Shown: positions 8,490-17,242 of the stretch, piece by piece | Position numbering within the stretch: the stretch's first letter is position 1 | Layout: the number at the start of each line of letters is the position of its first letter | Source: Mitsuokella sp047974105 | GTDB taxonomy: Bacteria; Bacillota; Negativicutes; Selenomonadales; Selenomonadaceae | Direction: 5' to 3' | Length of the DNA stretch: 64,000 bases | Assembly: GCF_047974105.1 (NCBI RefSeq) | Contig: NZ_JBHYRS010000008.1 | Location: 39,383 to 103,382, forward strand | Translations under genes and position numbers: made by a program | The notes under the pieces: model-generated | What the model was told of the DNA's origin: nothing | Database searches by the model: none | What the model saw: only the letters and a program-made list of their open reading frames with translations

Positions 8490-8738
8490 ATGCAGATCAT
8501 GAATGCAACGACATTTCGTAAGAATATCTATCAGACGCTAAGTCAGACGGTCGAATACAATGAGCCCGTATGCATTACAGGGAAACAGGGGAATGCGATT
8601 CTTTTGAGCGAGGAAGATTACAGGGATATGCTTGCTACGCTGGAACTCTCAACGAATCCTGCCATGCAGAAAAAAATAGTGGATGGTCTTAACACACCTT
8701 TAACTGAATGCCTTGACGAAGATGCGGTGAAGTGGTGA
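8490..8738 (+). CDS. yefM: Phd/YefM-family antitoxin
   Basis: An 82-residue antitoxin. The N-terminal part (MNATTFRKNIYQTL, EPVCITGKQGNAILLSEEDY) is the Phd/YefM DNA-binding fold; the C-terminal tail would wrap around and neutralise the toxin. It has a strong ribosome binding site (GGGAGGGG). Its stop codon TGA shares one base with the ATG of the toxin gene, the usual arrangement. It should repress its own promoter through the TGTACG sites. Confidence 0.9.
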   Translation: MQIMNATTFRKNIYQTLSQTVEYNEPVCITGKQGNAILLSEEDYRDMLATLELSTNPAMQKKIVDGLNTPLTECLDEDAVKW

Positions 8739-9001
8739 TGTGGAAACTCTACTATACAAAGCAGGCTGCAGCAGATATACCAAAGCTAAAGGCAGCACAC
8801 CTTGATAGCAAAGCAAAAAAATTAATCGCAGTCATAAAAGAAAATCCCTTTCAAAATCCGCCGCCATACGAGAAATTAAAGGGAAGTCTTTTAGGAGCAT
8901 ACTCCAGGAGAATCAATATACAGCACAGATTAGTGTATCAGGTGTATCAGGAAGACAAGGCTGTAAAGATTATCAGCATGTGGACACACTACGAATTTTA
9001 G
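8738..9001 (+). CDS. yoeB: YoeB/Txe-family mRNA interferase toxin
   Basis: An 87-residue toxin of the YoeB/Txe family: MWKLYYTKQAAADIPKLK at the start, PYEKLKG and YSRRINIQHRLVYQV in the middle, WTHYEF at the end. The family's catalytic Glu, Arg, His and Tyr are all visible. YoeB cuts mRNA in the ribosomal A site. The ATG at 8738 is chosen over two upstream GTGs because it gives the canonical MWKL start and the TGATG coupling. With the antitoxin this is a plasmid-stabilising addiction module. Confidence 0.9.
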   Translation: MWKLYYTKQAAADIPKLKAAHLDSKAKKLIAVIKENPFQNPPPYEKLKGSLLGAYSRRINIQHRLVYQVYQEDKAVKIISMWTHYEF

Positions 9002-9097
9002 CAAACCACAGCCTGCAGACTCTATCTGCACATGTATCCATCCACTGAACGCAAAGAGGCTGAACAGTTTTGCAGTCCGACAGTAGAGGGAGCGTGA

Positions 9098-10531
9098 TTG
9101 CCAATGTATTTTCGCAAAAGTTTAGGGGTGGCTGTTCTGGCCAGTGTCTTTCTAGCCGGCTCTGTTGAGGCGTCGGGGATGTTTCCTTTGGGCACGAATG
9201 TTCTTGCCCATAAGTCTCCGGACGGAAATGTCGCTTTTGTAACAGGCCCAGACGTGCCGCTGCTCAAGGTATACAGACCAGACGGCAGTGCAGCTGTCTA
9301 TTATTTCGAATTTTGGGATCAGAGCCGCAAACTGGCTAAGCAGCAGGGACCGATTCACGCCCGCCTGCTCGCGGACGGGCAGGAAATTCCGCTGACACCA
9401 GTGGGCAGTGAAGCCGATATGCATGCAGCCGACATTTTTTCGGGGCAGTACTCTGTCAGCGAAGCAGCTTTGCAGCAGGCCGCCGGGGCGAAGTCGTATC
9501 AATTCCAGCTGGTCAATGAGGAAGGGAAAGTCCTTTGGCAGCAGGAAGGCAAGGGCAAGACGACACAGGCCATTGGCAGACTCTTAGCGGCCAGGCCGCA
9601 AAGTTATTTGCGCGAAGGCGTGATCCGTGATGAAAAAGCGTCGGATTCGGTCCGCCGTGACGCCAGACCGCGCATCTTTTTGCCGAATGTCTCTCCGACG
9701 CAGGTGCAGGCATGGCTGTTTCTCCATCGTCAGTCTCTGCTGAAAGACAAGCTTGGCAAGGCTCTGTACGAGAACTTTGATTTTTATTATCATAAAAAGG
9801 ATTCGGATATCGTCGTGTTTTCCGGCAGACCGCTTGGCGATGGACTGCCGCTGATTACGTTTGAGACACGCCCGTATAACGGCGGTACCATGCTGGCGCT
9901 GATGAAAGACCAGGAGAGGTACGACCGCTGGCAGGGAGCATCTTATACGACTGGCACGATGCAGGCCGACGATGACATCGTGAGTCTGACTTCGACTTGG
10001 CGTTTTCTTGATGACCAGTGGGATGGATTTTTGAACGATGCCTACAAGGCCTTTAATGATTACGCGGACTTCGGCTTCGCCTTGAACATGACTCATAAAA
10101 AAGGCGAGGGCAACCGTTTCTTCGTGGCTTCCGTGCGCGAGGATCTCCCTGCTTTGGCAAAAGGGGACGAACTTCTGTCTCTGAATGGCGAGAACGTGGC
10201 CTGGTACAAGCCCAATGAACTGCAGCTGAAACTTTTGCAGATGAAAAAACCGGCAGTATTCCATATTCGCACGTCAGCGGGGGAAGAACGCGATGTGAGC
10301 ATTGCGCCTGTCATAAAGAGCAAAGAGAATGCTTCTGTCCTGCCGACTGACCGGGACGCATTTTTCAAAGCGCATAAAATAAAAGGCGACAATTCTGCCG
10401 ATGTCAATGCCGGCAACTATCCAGAGCTTTTCATGCTTGCGGATTCTACGTACAAGCAGCCATCGGTACGGGAACTATGGGAAAAGGCACAGCAGGAAAA
10501 AGCAGCGGCAAAGGCCGCTAAGAAAAAATAG
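9098..10531 (+). CDS. Exported protein with a PDZ-like C-terminal domain
   Basis: A 477-residue protein that probably starts at TTG: AGAGGG is 7 bases before it, against 13 before the ATG two codons later. A signal peptide (VAVLASVFLAGSVEASG) is followed by beta-rich sequence. Around residues 325-415, FALNMTHKKGEGNRFFVAS, LAKGDELLSLNGENV and a closing strand look like a PDZ domain. The tail is Ala/Lys-rich. No catalytic motif was recognised. It probably sits in the periplasm or outer membrane. Function unknown. Confidence 0.6.
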   Translation: MPMYFRKSLGVAVLASVFLAGSVEASGMFPLGTNVLAHKSPDGNVAFVTGPDVPLLKVYRPDGSAAVYYFEFWDQSRKLAKQQGPIHARLLADGQEIPLTPVGSEADMHAADIFSGQYSVSEAALQQAAGAKSYQFQLVNEEGKVLWQQEGKGKTTQAIGRLLAARPQSYLREGVIRDEKASDSVRRDARPRIFLPNVSPTQVQAWLFLHRQSLLKDKLGKALYENFDFYYHKKDSDIVVFSGRPLGDGLPLITFETRPYNGGTMLALMKDQERYDRWQGASYTTGTMQADDDIVSLTSTWRFLDDQWDGFLNDAYKAFNDYADFGFALNMTHKKGEGNRFFVASVREDLPALAKGDELLSLNGENVAWYKPNELQLKLLQMKKPAVFHIRTSAGEERDVSIAPVIKSKENASVLPTDRDAFFKAHKIKGDNSADVNAGNYPELFMLADSTYKQPSVRELWEKAQQEKAAAKAAKKK

Positions 10532-10572
10532 TCTGCACGGACGGACAGTGCCCGGCAGGGGAAGGGAAATCT

Positions 10573-11175
10573 ATGGAAGACGACGAATTAACTTCGCAGG
10601 AAGTCAGGCACAGCCGCAAAATTGCCTGTGTTCTGCGCCATCATCCGGAGCAGATTGGCATCCAGCTCGACAAACACGGCTGGGCCGATGTCAGGGAAAT
10701 GCTGCAGGCTTTAGCTGCACATGGTACGGAATGCTCCATGCAGGAGCTTGAGCGCATTGTCCTCTATAATGATAAGAAACGCGTTGCCTTTAACGAGGAC
10801 AAGACGAAGATCCGCGCCAGACAAGGACATTCTATCCCTGTGGATGTCGAACTAAAGAAGGCTGTACCGCCTGCAGTGCTCTATCACGGCACGATTGAGC
10901 CGAACCGTATGAGCATTGAGGAAAAGGGACTCCTGCCGATGAACCGCCTGTATGTGCATCTTTCGCCGAATATCGAAACAGCCAAACGCGTGGCTGGACG
11001 GCGCCAGAAGAAAGGGCCTATCCTGATTTACGAGGTAGATGCCAAAGCCATGCTGCGTGACGGCTGCACGTTTTTCCTGTCGGAAAATGGCGTCTGGCTT
11101 ACGCAGATGGTAAAGCCTGTTTATTTGAAGGCGCTTGAATCCATGGCATGCTGTCACCATGACTTCAAAAAATGA
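10573..11175 (+). CDS. kptA: RNA 2'-phosphotransferase (Tpt1/KptA family)
   Basis: A 200-residue protein. SRKIACVLRHHPEQIGIQLD with HGWADV is the N-terminal winged-helix lobe and carries the conserved Arg-His; LYHGTIEPN, VHLSPNIETAKRVAGRR and FFLSENGVWL form the NAD-binding lobe. KptA moves an RNA 2'-phosphate to NAD+, giving ADP-ribose 1'',2''-cyclic phosphate. In fungi this ends tRNA splicing; in bacteria the natural target is unclear. GAAGGG precedes the ATG. An ADP-ribosylglycohydrolase is encoded two genes downstream. Confidence 0.9.
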   Translation: MEDDELTSQEVRHSRKIACVLRHHPEQIGIQLDKHGWADVREMLQALAAHGTECSMQELERIVLYNDKKRVAFNEDKTKIRARQGHSIPVDVELKKAVPPAVLYHGTIEPNRMSIEEKGLLPMNRLYVHLSPNIETAKRVAGRRQKKGPILIYEVDAKAMLRDGCTFFLSENGVWLTQMVKPVYLKALESMACCHHDFKK

Positions 11176-11224
11176 CAGCCATGTGTGAGACGGTGCAAAT
11201 CGGTAAAAGAAAAGAGTTGCGTTC

Positions 11225-13729
11225 ATGATGAACATAACGGAACAGCCGCAAAACATCATAGTAAGAGGTGCGCGGGTTCATAATCTCAAGAACATTAACG
11301 TAAATATCCCGCTTCATGGCATTACCGGCATTGCCGGTGTGTCGGGCTCGGGCAAGTCCTCCCTTGCCCTTGGCGTCCTGTACGCAGAGGGCTCGAGGAG
11401 GTATTTGGAGTCACTTTCGACCTATACGAGAAGAAGGATGACGCAGGCATCCCGCGCGGATGTGGATGAGGTGCTTTACGTACCGGCAGCACTTGCCCTG
11501 CACCAAAGGCCCGGTGTCCCGGGAATCCGCTCTACTTTTGGCACTGGAACAGAATTGTTGAACAGCCTGCGATTGATGTTTTCCAGACTGGCTTCACACA
11601 GATGCCCGAATGGCCATTATGTAGAGCCGAGCTTCAATGTGGCCCTGATGCAGGACCTTGTCTGTCCGGTGTGCGGCGAGCATTTTTTAGCGCCCGGTGC
11701 TGAAGATTTAGCCTTTAATTCGAGCGGCGCCTGCAAATGCTGCGGGGGAACAGGCATGGTCCGGACGGTGGACCGGAGTACGCTGATTCCCGATGAAAGC
11801 CTGACCATCGAGGAAGGAGCCGTGGCGCCATGGAATTCTCTCATGTGGTCGCTCATGACGGATGTCTGCAGGGAAATGGGCGTCCGGACGAATGTTCCTT
11901 TTAAGGACCTGACGGACAAGGAAAAAGCCATTGTCTACGACGGCCCGATGGTGAAAAAACACATTCTTCACCGGCCAAAGAAGGCCACGACGGCGGATGC
12001 GGTCGAACTGGATTTTACCTACTACAGCGCGACAGCTACGGTCCTTAACGCCCTGAACAAGGTCAAGGACGAAAAAGGCATGAAGCGCGTAGAAAAATTC
12101 CTGAAAGAGGATGTCTGTCCGGAATGCCACGGAACGAGACTTTCAGATGCAGCAAGAGCGCCGAGAATCATGGGCATCTCGCTGGCAGATGTCTGCAAAA
12201 TGACGCTGAAGGATTCCATCGCGTGGGTCAAAAAAGTGCCGGCTTCCCTGCCTGAGGACATGAGGCCCATGGCGAAAAATATCTGCGAGTCTTACTTGGA
12301 AGTCGCTGCAAGGCTCATGGACCTTGGTCTTTCGTATCTGACGCTCGACAGGGCATCCGCTACGCTCTCGACAGGGGAACGGCAGAGAATGCAGCTGGCA
12401 AGGGCTGTGCGGAATCGGACGACAGGCGTGCTGTACGTTTTGGATGAACCTTCCATCGGCCTTCACCCTGCCAATATCGTGGGCCTGAATAACGTGATGC
12501 ATGATCTCGTGCGGGATGGAAATTCCGTCCTGCTGGTTGACCATGATACGCAGATACTAAAGGAATCGGACTGGCTTATCGAAATGGGGCCGGATGCAGG
12601 AGCAAAAGGCGGTACGGTCATCGCCGAGGGAACCATCCGCGATATGGAAAAAAACAGCTCCTCCATCATCGGCAAATACCTCAGCGGCAAACAACATGCC
12701 CAAAGAAAAGGCGCACGGGAAAAGCCTTTTGCCAATGGTGAAATTTTTATGCAGACAGAAGCACTGCATACGGTAAAGCCTCTTAAGATTCATATTCCCA
12801 AGAAAGGACTTACCGTGGTCACAGGCGTGTCAGGGTCAGGCAAAACGACCATGATCTTGGAGAGTCTGGTGCCGGCACTCGATGCACTCTGCAACGGCAA
12901 AGCGATGCCAAAACACGTAAAGAAAATCGAGGCAGAGGGCATATCGCATGTAAAACTGATTGATGCCACGCCAATCGGCATCAATGTCCGCTCTACCGTC
13001 GCGACTTACGCGAATATCCACGATGAACTCAGGAAACTATACGGACGAACAGCAGCTGCAAAAGAGCTTGGCTATAAAGCAGGCGATTTTTCCTATAACA
13101 CCGGCAGACTGCGCTGTCCGGTCTGTGATGGAACGGGACAGATTTCACTGGATGTACAGTTTTTGCCGGACGTGAATATCCCGTGCCCATCGTGCAGGGG
13201 TTCCCGTTACAGTAAGGAAGCAAAGAAGATACGGCTGCAGAACCAGGCAGGAAAAGAGAGTTCCCTGCCGGAGCTCATGGCCATGGATGTCAATACGGCA
13301 CTCGAGTTTTGTGCAGATATGAAAAGAGTACAGTCAAGGCTCCAGATTCTCCGCGACCTCGGGCTCGGCTATCTCACACTTGGCGAGGAAACGCCCGGAC
13401 TTTCGGGTGGCGAGGCCCAAAGATTGAAGCTGGCTTCAGAAATGGGCCGGCAGCAGGACGATTCCGTATTTGTCTTTGACGAGCCTACCATAGGCCTGCA
13501 CCCGCAGGATACGGAGACACTCCTGCAGGTGTTCCAGACCTTGATTGACAAAGGCGCAACCGTCATCGTCATCGAACATGACTTGGACGTTATGAAAAGT
13601 GCGGATTACATTATCGATATGGGCCCCAGCGGCGGTGAAGAAGGCGGCAGGGTTGTCGCGAGCGGCACGCCGGAAGAAATAAAGGCATGTAAAGAGAGCA
13701 TCACGGGAAGATTCCTGACTTCATGGTAA
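11225..13729 (+). CDS. UvrA-like ABC ATPase (UvrA2 type)
   Basis: An 834-residue twin-ATPase, about 100 residues shorter than housekeeping UvrA. Walker A motifs are GVSGSGKSS and GVSGSGKTT. The signatures are LSTGERQRMQLA (altered from LSGGE) and LSGGEAQRLKLA, and DEPSIGLHP and DEPTIGLHP follow. Cys pairs CPECHGT and CPVCDGTG/CPSCRG bind zinc. The first half lacks much of the UvrB-binding insertion. Family members of this class occur in antibiotic producers and defence contexts and may protect DNA from intercalators. Start could also be the next ATG. Confidence 0.85.
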   Translation: MMNITEQPQNIIVRGARVHNLKNINVNIPLHGITGIAGVSGSGKSSLALGVLYAEGSRRYLESLSTYTRRRMTQASRADVDEVLYVPAALALHQRPGVPGIRSTFGTGTELLNSLRLMFSRLASHRCPNGHYVEPSFNVALMQDLVCPVCGEHFLAPGAEDLAFNSSGACKCCGGTGMVRTVDRSTLIPDESLTIEEGAVAPWNSLMWSLMTDVCREMGVRTNVPFKDLTDKEKAIVYDGPMVKKHILHRPKKATTADAVELDFTYYSATATVLNALNKVKDEKGMKRVEKFLKEDVCPECHGTRLSDAARAPRIMGISLADVCKMTLKDSIAWVKKVPASLPEDMRPMAKNICESYLEVAARLMDLGLSYLTLDRASATLSTGERQRMQLARAVRNRTTGVLYVLDEPSIGLHPANIVGLNNVMHDLVRDGNSVLLVDHDTQILKESDWLIEMGPDAGAKGGTVIAEGTIRDMEKNSSSIIGKYLSGKQHAQRKGAREKPFANGEIFMQTEALHTVKPLKIHIPKKGLTVVTGVSGSGKTTMILESLVPALDALCNGKAMPKHVKKIEAEGISHVKLIDATPIGINVRSTVATYANIHDELRKLYGRTAAAKELGYKAGDFSYNTGRLRCPVCDGTGQISLDVQFLPDVNIPCPSCRGSRYSKEAKKIRLQNQAGKESSLPELMAMDVNTALEFCADMKRVQSRLQILRDLGLGYLTLGEETPGLSGGEAQRLKLASEMGRQQDDSVFVFDEPTIGLHPQDTETLLQVFQTLIDKGATVIVIEHDLDVMKSADYIIDMGPSGGEEGGRVVASGTPEEIKACKESITGRFLTSW

Positions 13730-13766
13730 GGGAAAATTGCAGGGCGTAGAAAGAGAGGAATATACG

Positions 13767-14711
13767 ATGCGCAAAGAAATGATTCGTGCGATGATTTACG
13801 GCCATGCGGTAGGCGATGCCCTCGGTGTGCCGGTAGAATTCAGCTCAAGAGAGCAGCGAAAAAAAGACCCCGTCAAAGAAATGCGGGGTGAAGGAACGTA
13901 TCATATGCCAGCCGGCTCGTGGTCGGACGACACGAGCATGACGCTCTGCCTGCTCGAGAGCCTGAATCGGCTCGGCAGACTCGACTGCGATGACGTCATG
14001 AAGAATTTCACACGCTGGCTTTACGAGCAGGAATTCACGCCGACCGGGGTTGTCTTTGACGTCGGCATGACGAGTCAGATGGCCGTCCGGCGCCATGTTG
14101 ACGGCATCGCGCCGCTTGCCTGCGGCGGACGGGGCGAGCGCGACAACGGCAATGGCTCGCTCATGCGCATCGCGCCGATGGTCATCTATTGCGAGGAACA
14201 TGGCGGACTGACGCTCAATGAAGAAATGGCCGCAAAGATTCACGATGTTTCGGCCCTGACGCATGCGCATCCGAGAAGTCAGGCTGCCTGCGTCATCTTT
14301 GTCGCGACGGCCTTAAGGCTGCTGGCAGGAGAGCCGATTTCTTTGGCCATCGAACAGGGCGTTCAGGAAACGCACCGCCTCTATCAAGATAAACCGGAAT
14401 ACCGAGAAGAACTCCTGCATGCCTATCATCGCCTGTTGAACCTCTCCGCCTTCCGCCGTCTGCCGGAAGAAGCCATCAAGAGCAGCGGCTATGTCGTCGA
14501 TACTTTGGAAGCGGTCTTCTGGTGCCTGCTGCACAGCAATAGCTACAAGGAATGCGTCCTGCGTGCCGTCAACCTCGGCGAAGACACCGACACCATCGCG
14601 GCCATCGCCGGCGGACTTGCCGGCATTATCTATGGCTATGAAGCCATTCCATCCGAATGGGTAGAGGCACTGAAGGGAAAAGAGCAGATTGAGACCGCAC
14701 TCGGTAATTGA
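13767..14711 (+). CDS. ADP-ribosylglycohydrolase family protein
   Basis: About 314 residues. GHAVGDALGVPVEF, SWSDDTSMTLCL (the DDT metal site), RGERDNGNGSLMRIAP and GEDTDTIAAIAGGLAG are the hallmark motifs of the DraG/ARH fold with two Mg2+ ions. These enzymes remove ADP-ribose from proteins, nucleic acids or small molecules. The ATG at 13767 has AGAGAGG at good distance. It follows the UvrA-like gene by 37 bases and probably shares its transcript. Together with KptA it suggests a role in ADP-ribose metabolism or repair. Confidence 0.85.
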   Translation: MRKEMIRAMIYGHAVGDALGVPVEFSSREQRKKDPVKEMRGEGTYHMPAGSWSDDTSMTLCLLESLNRLGRLDCDDVMKNFTRWLYEQEFTPTGVVFDVGMTSQMAVRRHVDGIAPLACGGRGERDNGNGSLMRIAPMVIYCEEHGGLTLNEEMAAKIHDVSALTHAHPRSQAACVIFVATALRLLAGEPISLAIEQGVQETHRLYQDKPEYREELLHAYHRLLNLSAFRRLPEEAIKSSGYVVDTLEAVFWCLLHSNSYKECVLRAVNLGEDTDTIAAIAGGLAGIIYGYEAIPSEWVEALKGKEQIETALGN

Positions 14712-14714
14712 TGC

Positions 14715-14752
14715 AAAAGTCTCGTCTACACATTTTACAGACGAGACTTTTT
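14715..14752 (+). terminator. Rho-independent terminator
   Basis: AAAAGTCTCGTCT pairs with AGACGAGACTTTT across an 11-base loop, followed by T residues. It starts four bases after the ADP-ribosylglycohydrolase stop and closes the kptA-uvrA-like-ARH operon. Confidence 0.85.
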
Positions 14753-14768
14753 GATTTTGTGACGCCCC

Positions 14769-14800
14769 TAAAATATTATATTTTAAAATATAATATTTTA
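14769..14800 (+). promoter_or_regulatory. Perfect 32-bp palindrome in the promoter of the second ATPase gene
   Basis: TAAAATATTATATTTT (14769-14784) is followed without spacer by its exact complement AAAATATAATATTTTA. A TATAAT box lies just downstream (14804-14809), so the palindrome covers the -35 region. A dimeric regulator, possibly the ATPase itself, is the likely binder. Confidence 0.6.
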
Positions 14801-14839
14801 GAGTATAATATTATAAAGACTATTTTAGAGGTGATTTCG

Positions 14840-16228
14840 ATGAAATTCGTAGACCGTGACCGTGAATTGCGGACGCTGCAGCAGGAGTATGCGCGTACGT
14901 CTTCGTCTATGGTTATTATTTATGGACGTCGGCGCGTCGGCAAGACGGAACTCATTCGTCATTTCATCGAGGATAAGCCGTCTCTTTACTTTTTAGCTAC
15001 GGAAGAATCCGAAGCAATGAACCGCGAAGCATTTCAGCAGCTGACAGCTGATTTTCTTGACAACGATCTGCTTCGTGACAGCGTGCTTACGCGCTGGGAG
15101 CCAATCTTTCAGCAGCTTGCGCAGGCAGCTGAAAAACAGCGCCTCATCATCGTTATCGATGAATTCCAGTATATTGGCAAAAGCGATCCGGCTTTTCTCT
15201 CCGTCTTTCAGCGCATCTGGGATACAATTCTGCAAAACGCCAATATCATGTTGATTTTATGCGGTTCGCTCGTTTCCATGATGATGTCGCAGACCTTAAA
15301 TCAAAGCAGCCCTCTCTACGGGCGCCGTACCGCGCAGCTCCATGTACGCCCGATTCCATTTGCTCATTATCATGAATTTTTCCCTTCTTCCTTTTCTCAG
15401 GAAGAATTGATCAAGCGCTACAGCATCACCGGCGGCGTACCGAAATATATTGAAATGTTTGCCAAAGATGAGGAACTCGCCAAGGCGGTACAGGAAAGTA
15501 TCCTGACCCCTTCAAGTTTTTTGTTTGATGAGCCGACTTTCCTCCTGCAAAAAGAAGTCTCGGATATCGGCAGCTACTTTTCCATCCTGCGTGTCATCGC
15601 TGCCGGCAATCATAAGCTGTCGAAAATTGCAGCCATGCTGCAGCAGAAGCAGACCAATCTTCCGCGCTATTTGAATGTCCTAATTGACCTCGACTTATTA
15701 GTACGGGACGTTCCCGTTACCGAAAATAATCCAGCCAAGAGCAAAAAAGGAATTTACCAAATACGGGACAATTTCATCCGTTTCTGGTTTCAGTTCATCT
15801 ATCCAAATCGGAGCTATCTGGAAATGGGCCATACGGACATCGTGCTCAACCGCCTGAAGCGAAACTTCATCGATAATCAGGTCAGTTTGGTTTACGAACA
15901 AATCTGTCAGGAAAAGCTCTGGTCACTCTCTGCCGAAGGAACGTTTCCCGGCCTTCTGGAACGGGTTGGACGCTGGTGGGACAATGCACACGAAATCGAT
16001 GTTGTCGGTCTGTCGGAAGCAGATCAGCTGTTAGTGCTTGGTGAATGTAAGTTTTGGGCCGGTCCTGTCGGCATAAATGTTCTCACTGCATTGGAACAAA
16101 AGGCCGCATTCGTGGACTGGCACAAGGAAACGCGCACAACCATGTACATCTTGTTCAGCATCCACGGCTTCAATGAGGATCTTCGTGCGGCAGCGGCGGT
16201 CCGCAAAGATATACTGCTCATTTCCTAA
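14840..16228 (+). CDS. Archaeal-type AAA ATPase with DUF234 nuclease-like domain
   Basis: About 462 residues. Walker A is GRRRVGKT (residues 29-36), Walker B is IIVIDEFQYI, followed by an Arg-rich segment and a winged-helix region. The C-terminal end (EIDVVGL, VLGECKFW) fits a PD-(D/E)XK-like core as in DUF234. This is a different family from the DUF4143 ATPase at 731-1942, but both are solitary genes behind palindromic promoters. The ATG at 14840 has GAGGTG and gives the standard MKFVDRDREL start. Cellular role not established for the family. Confidence 0.85.
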   Translation: MKFVDRDRELRTLQQEYARTSSSMVIIYGRRRVGKTELIRHFIEDKPSLYFLATEESEAMNREAFQQLTADFLDNDLLRDSVLTRWEPIFQQLAQAAEKQRLIIVIDEFQYIGKSDPAFLSVFQRIWDTILQNANIMLILCGSLVSMMMSQTLNQSSPLYGRRTAQLHVRPIPFAHYHEFFPSSFSQEELIKRYSITGGVPKYIEMFAKDEELAKAVQESILTPSSFLFDEPTFLLQKEVSDIGSYFSILRVIAAGNHKLSKIAAMLQQKQTNLPRYLNVLIDLDLLVRDVPVTENNPAKSKKGIYQIRDNFIRFWFQFIYPNRSYLEMGHTDIVLNRLKRNFIDNQVSLVYEQICQEKLWSLSAEGTFPGLLERVGRWWDNAHEIDVVGLSEADQLLVLGECKFWAGPVGINVLTALEQKAAFVDWHKETRTTMYILFSIHGFNEDLRAAAAVRKDILLIS

Positions 16229-16326
16229 ATGGATGAGCCAGAACAAGAATATAGGAAAAAGAATAGAATGCCTTGCAAAAAATAGAGCATCTATGTAGGG
16301 AAAGATGCACAAGGGGGAATGGTCAA

Positions 16327-17094
16327 ATGATGTGGGAAGAGGAAGATTCAAAGCAGGCGCGAATGCTGCAGGAGATCCAGCGCCGGATTCTGGAAATTAA
16401 TATGGAGCGGCGGGAGTTGTCTCTGCCGCATAATCCGTACGATCAGGAGGAGCGGGAATTCTCGAGCATCGAGCAGGGGGACAGCGAAGGGCTAAAAAAG
16501 GCCCTCGCGGAAAAACGTACGGGCACGATGACGGGTAAGCTTGCCGACACGCCGCTTCGCTCTGCGAAAAATATCGGCATCGTAATCCTGACGTTGGCTT
16601 CACGTGCGGCCATCCGCGGCGGACTCGATCCGGAAACGGCTTTTACCGTAGAAGACGCGTACTCTCAGCAGCTTGAAAAGCTGGAAACAGAAGAAGAGGT
16701 CGATAAACTCGCGCGGGAAGCGGAGTTTTATTATACTTCGCTCGTAGCAAAGCTACGTCAAGCCAAGCGGGATGACGATTTGACTGCACGCTGCAAAAAC
16801 TACATCCAGCAGCATATTCAGGAACCCCTGCGCCTCAATACCATCGCCAATGATTTCAATCTGTCAACGGATTATCTTTCCGCGCATTTTTCGCAGATTA
16901 CAGGCGTTCCCCTGAAAGAATATATCCTGCAAGCCAAAATTCGTCAGGCAACTGACCTGCTTCGCTACACAGATCAGCCCATCAACATTATCAGTTCGTA
17001 TTTATCCTTTTCATCGCAAAGCCATTTTGGCAGTGTTTTTCAGAAGTACACTGGGCTCACACCAAAAAAGTATCGAAATAAATACAAAGAATAA
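16327..17094 (+). CDS. AraC-family transcriptional regulator
   Basis: About 255 residues. The C-terminal hundred residues form the double helix-turn-helix of AraC/XylS proteins (IANDFNLSTDYLSAHFSQIT ... LTPKKYRNKY). The N-terminal part is alpha-helical and Glu-rich with no cupin pattern; it may sense a ligand or contact a sensor kinase. AGGGGG is 9 bases before the chosen ATG. The next genes encode glycan-degrading enzymes, and a 7-bp inverted repeat lies in front of them, so it probably activates that operon. Confidence 0.8.
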   Translation: MMWEEEDSKQARMLQEIQRRILEINMERRELSLPHNPYDQEEREFSSIEQGDSEGLKKALAEKRTGTMTGKLADTPLRSAKNIGIVILTLASRAAIRGGLDPETAFTVEDAYSQQLEKLETEEEVDKLAREAEFYYTSLVAKLRQAKRDDDLTARCKNYIQQHIQEPLRLNTIANDFNLSTDYLSAHFSQITGVPLKEYILQAKIRQATDLLRYTDQPINIISSYLSFSSQSHFGSVFQKYTGLTPKKYRNKYKE

Positions 17095-17122
17095 AATCTA
17101 ATACGGCATTTCTTATATTTAG

Positions 17123-17152
17123 GACGCATTTTTTATAGAATGCGTCTTTTTT
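17123..17152 (+). terminator. Rho-independent terminator after the AraC gene
   Basis: GACGCATT pairs with AATGCGTC over an 8-base loop, then a run of six T. It separates the regulator from the GH43 operon. Confidence 0.8.
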
Positions 17153-17182
17153 ATTCGGTATGATATAGGTATAGACGATGCG

Positions 17183-17205
17183 TGTACGTGAACGCACAAC
17201 GTACA
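17183..17205 (+). promoter_or_regulatory. Candidate operator of the GH43 operon
   Basis: TGTACGT (17183-17189) and ACGTACA (17199-17205) are exact inverted arms with 9 bases between, about 40 bases upstream of the GH43 start codon. Placement suits binding by the upstream AraC regulator or another sugar-responsive factor. Confidence 0.45.
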
Positions 17206-17242
17206 AATATATACGATTCATAAAAAGAGAGAGGGGCTGTAT

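Noticed and set aside
14715..14752. Riboswitch
   Set aside because: A simple terminator hairpin directly after a stop codon explains it.
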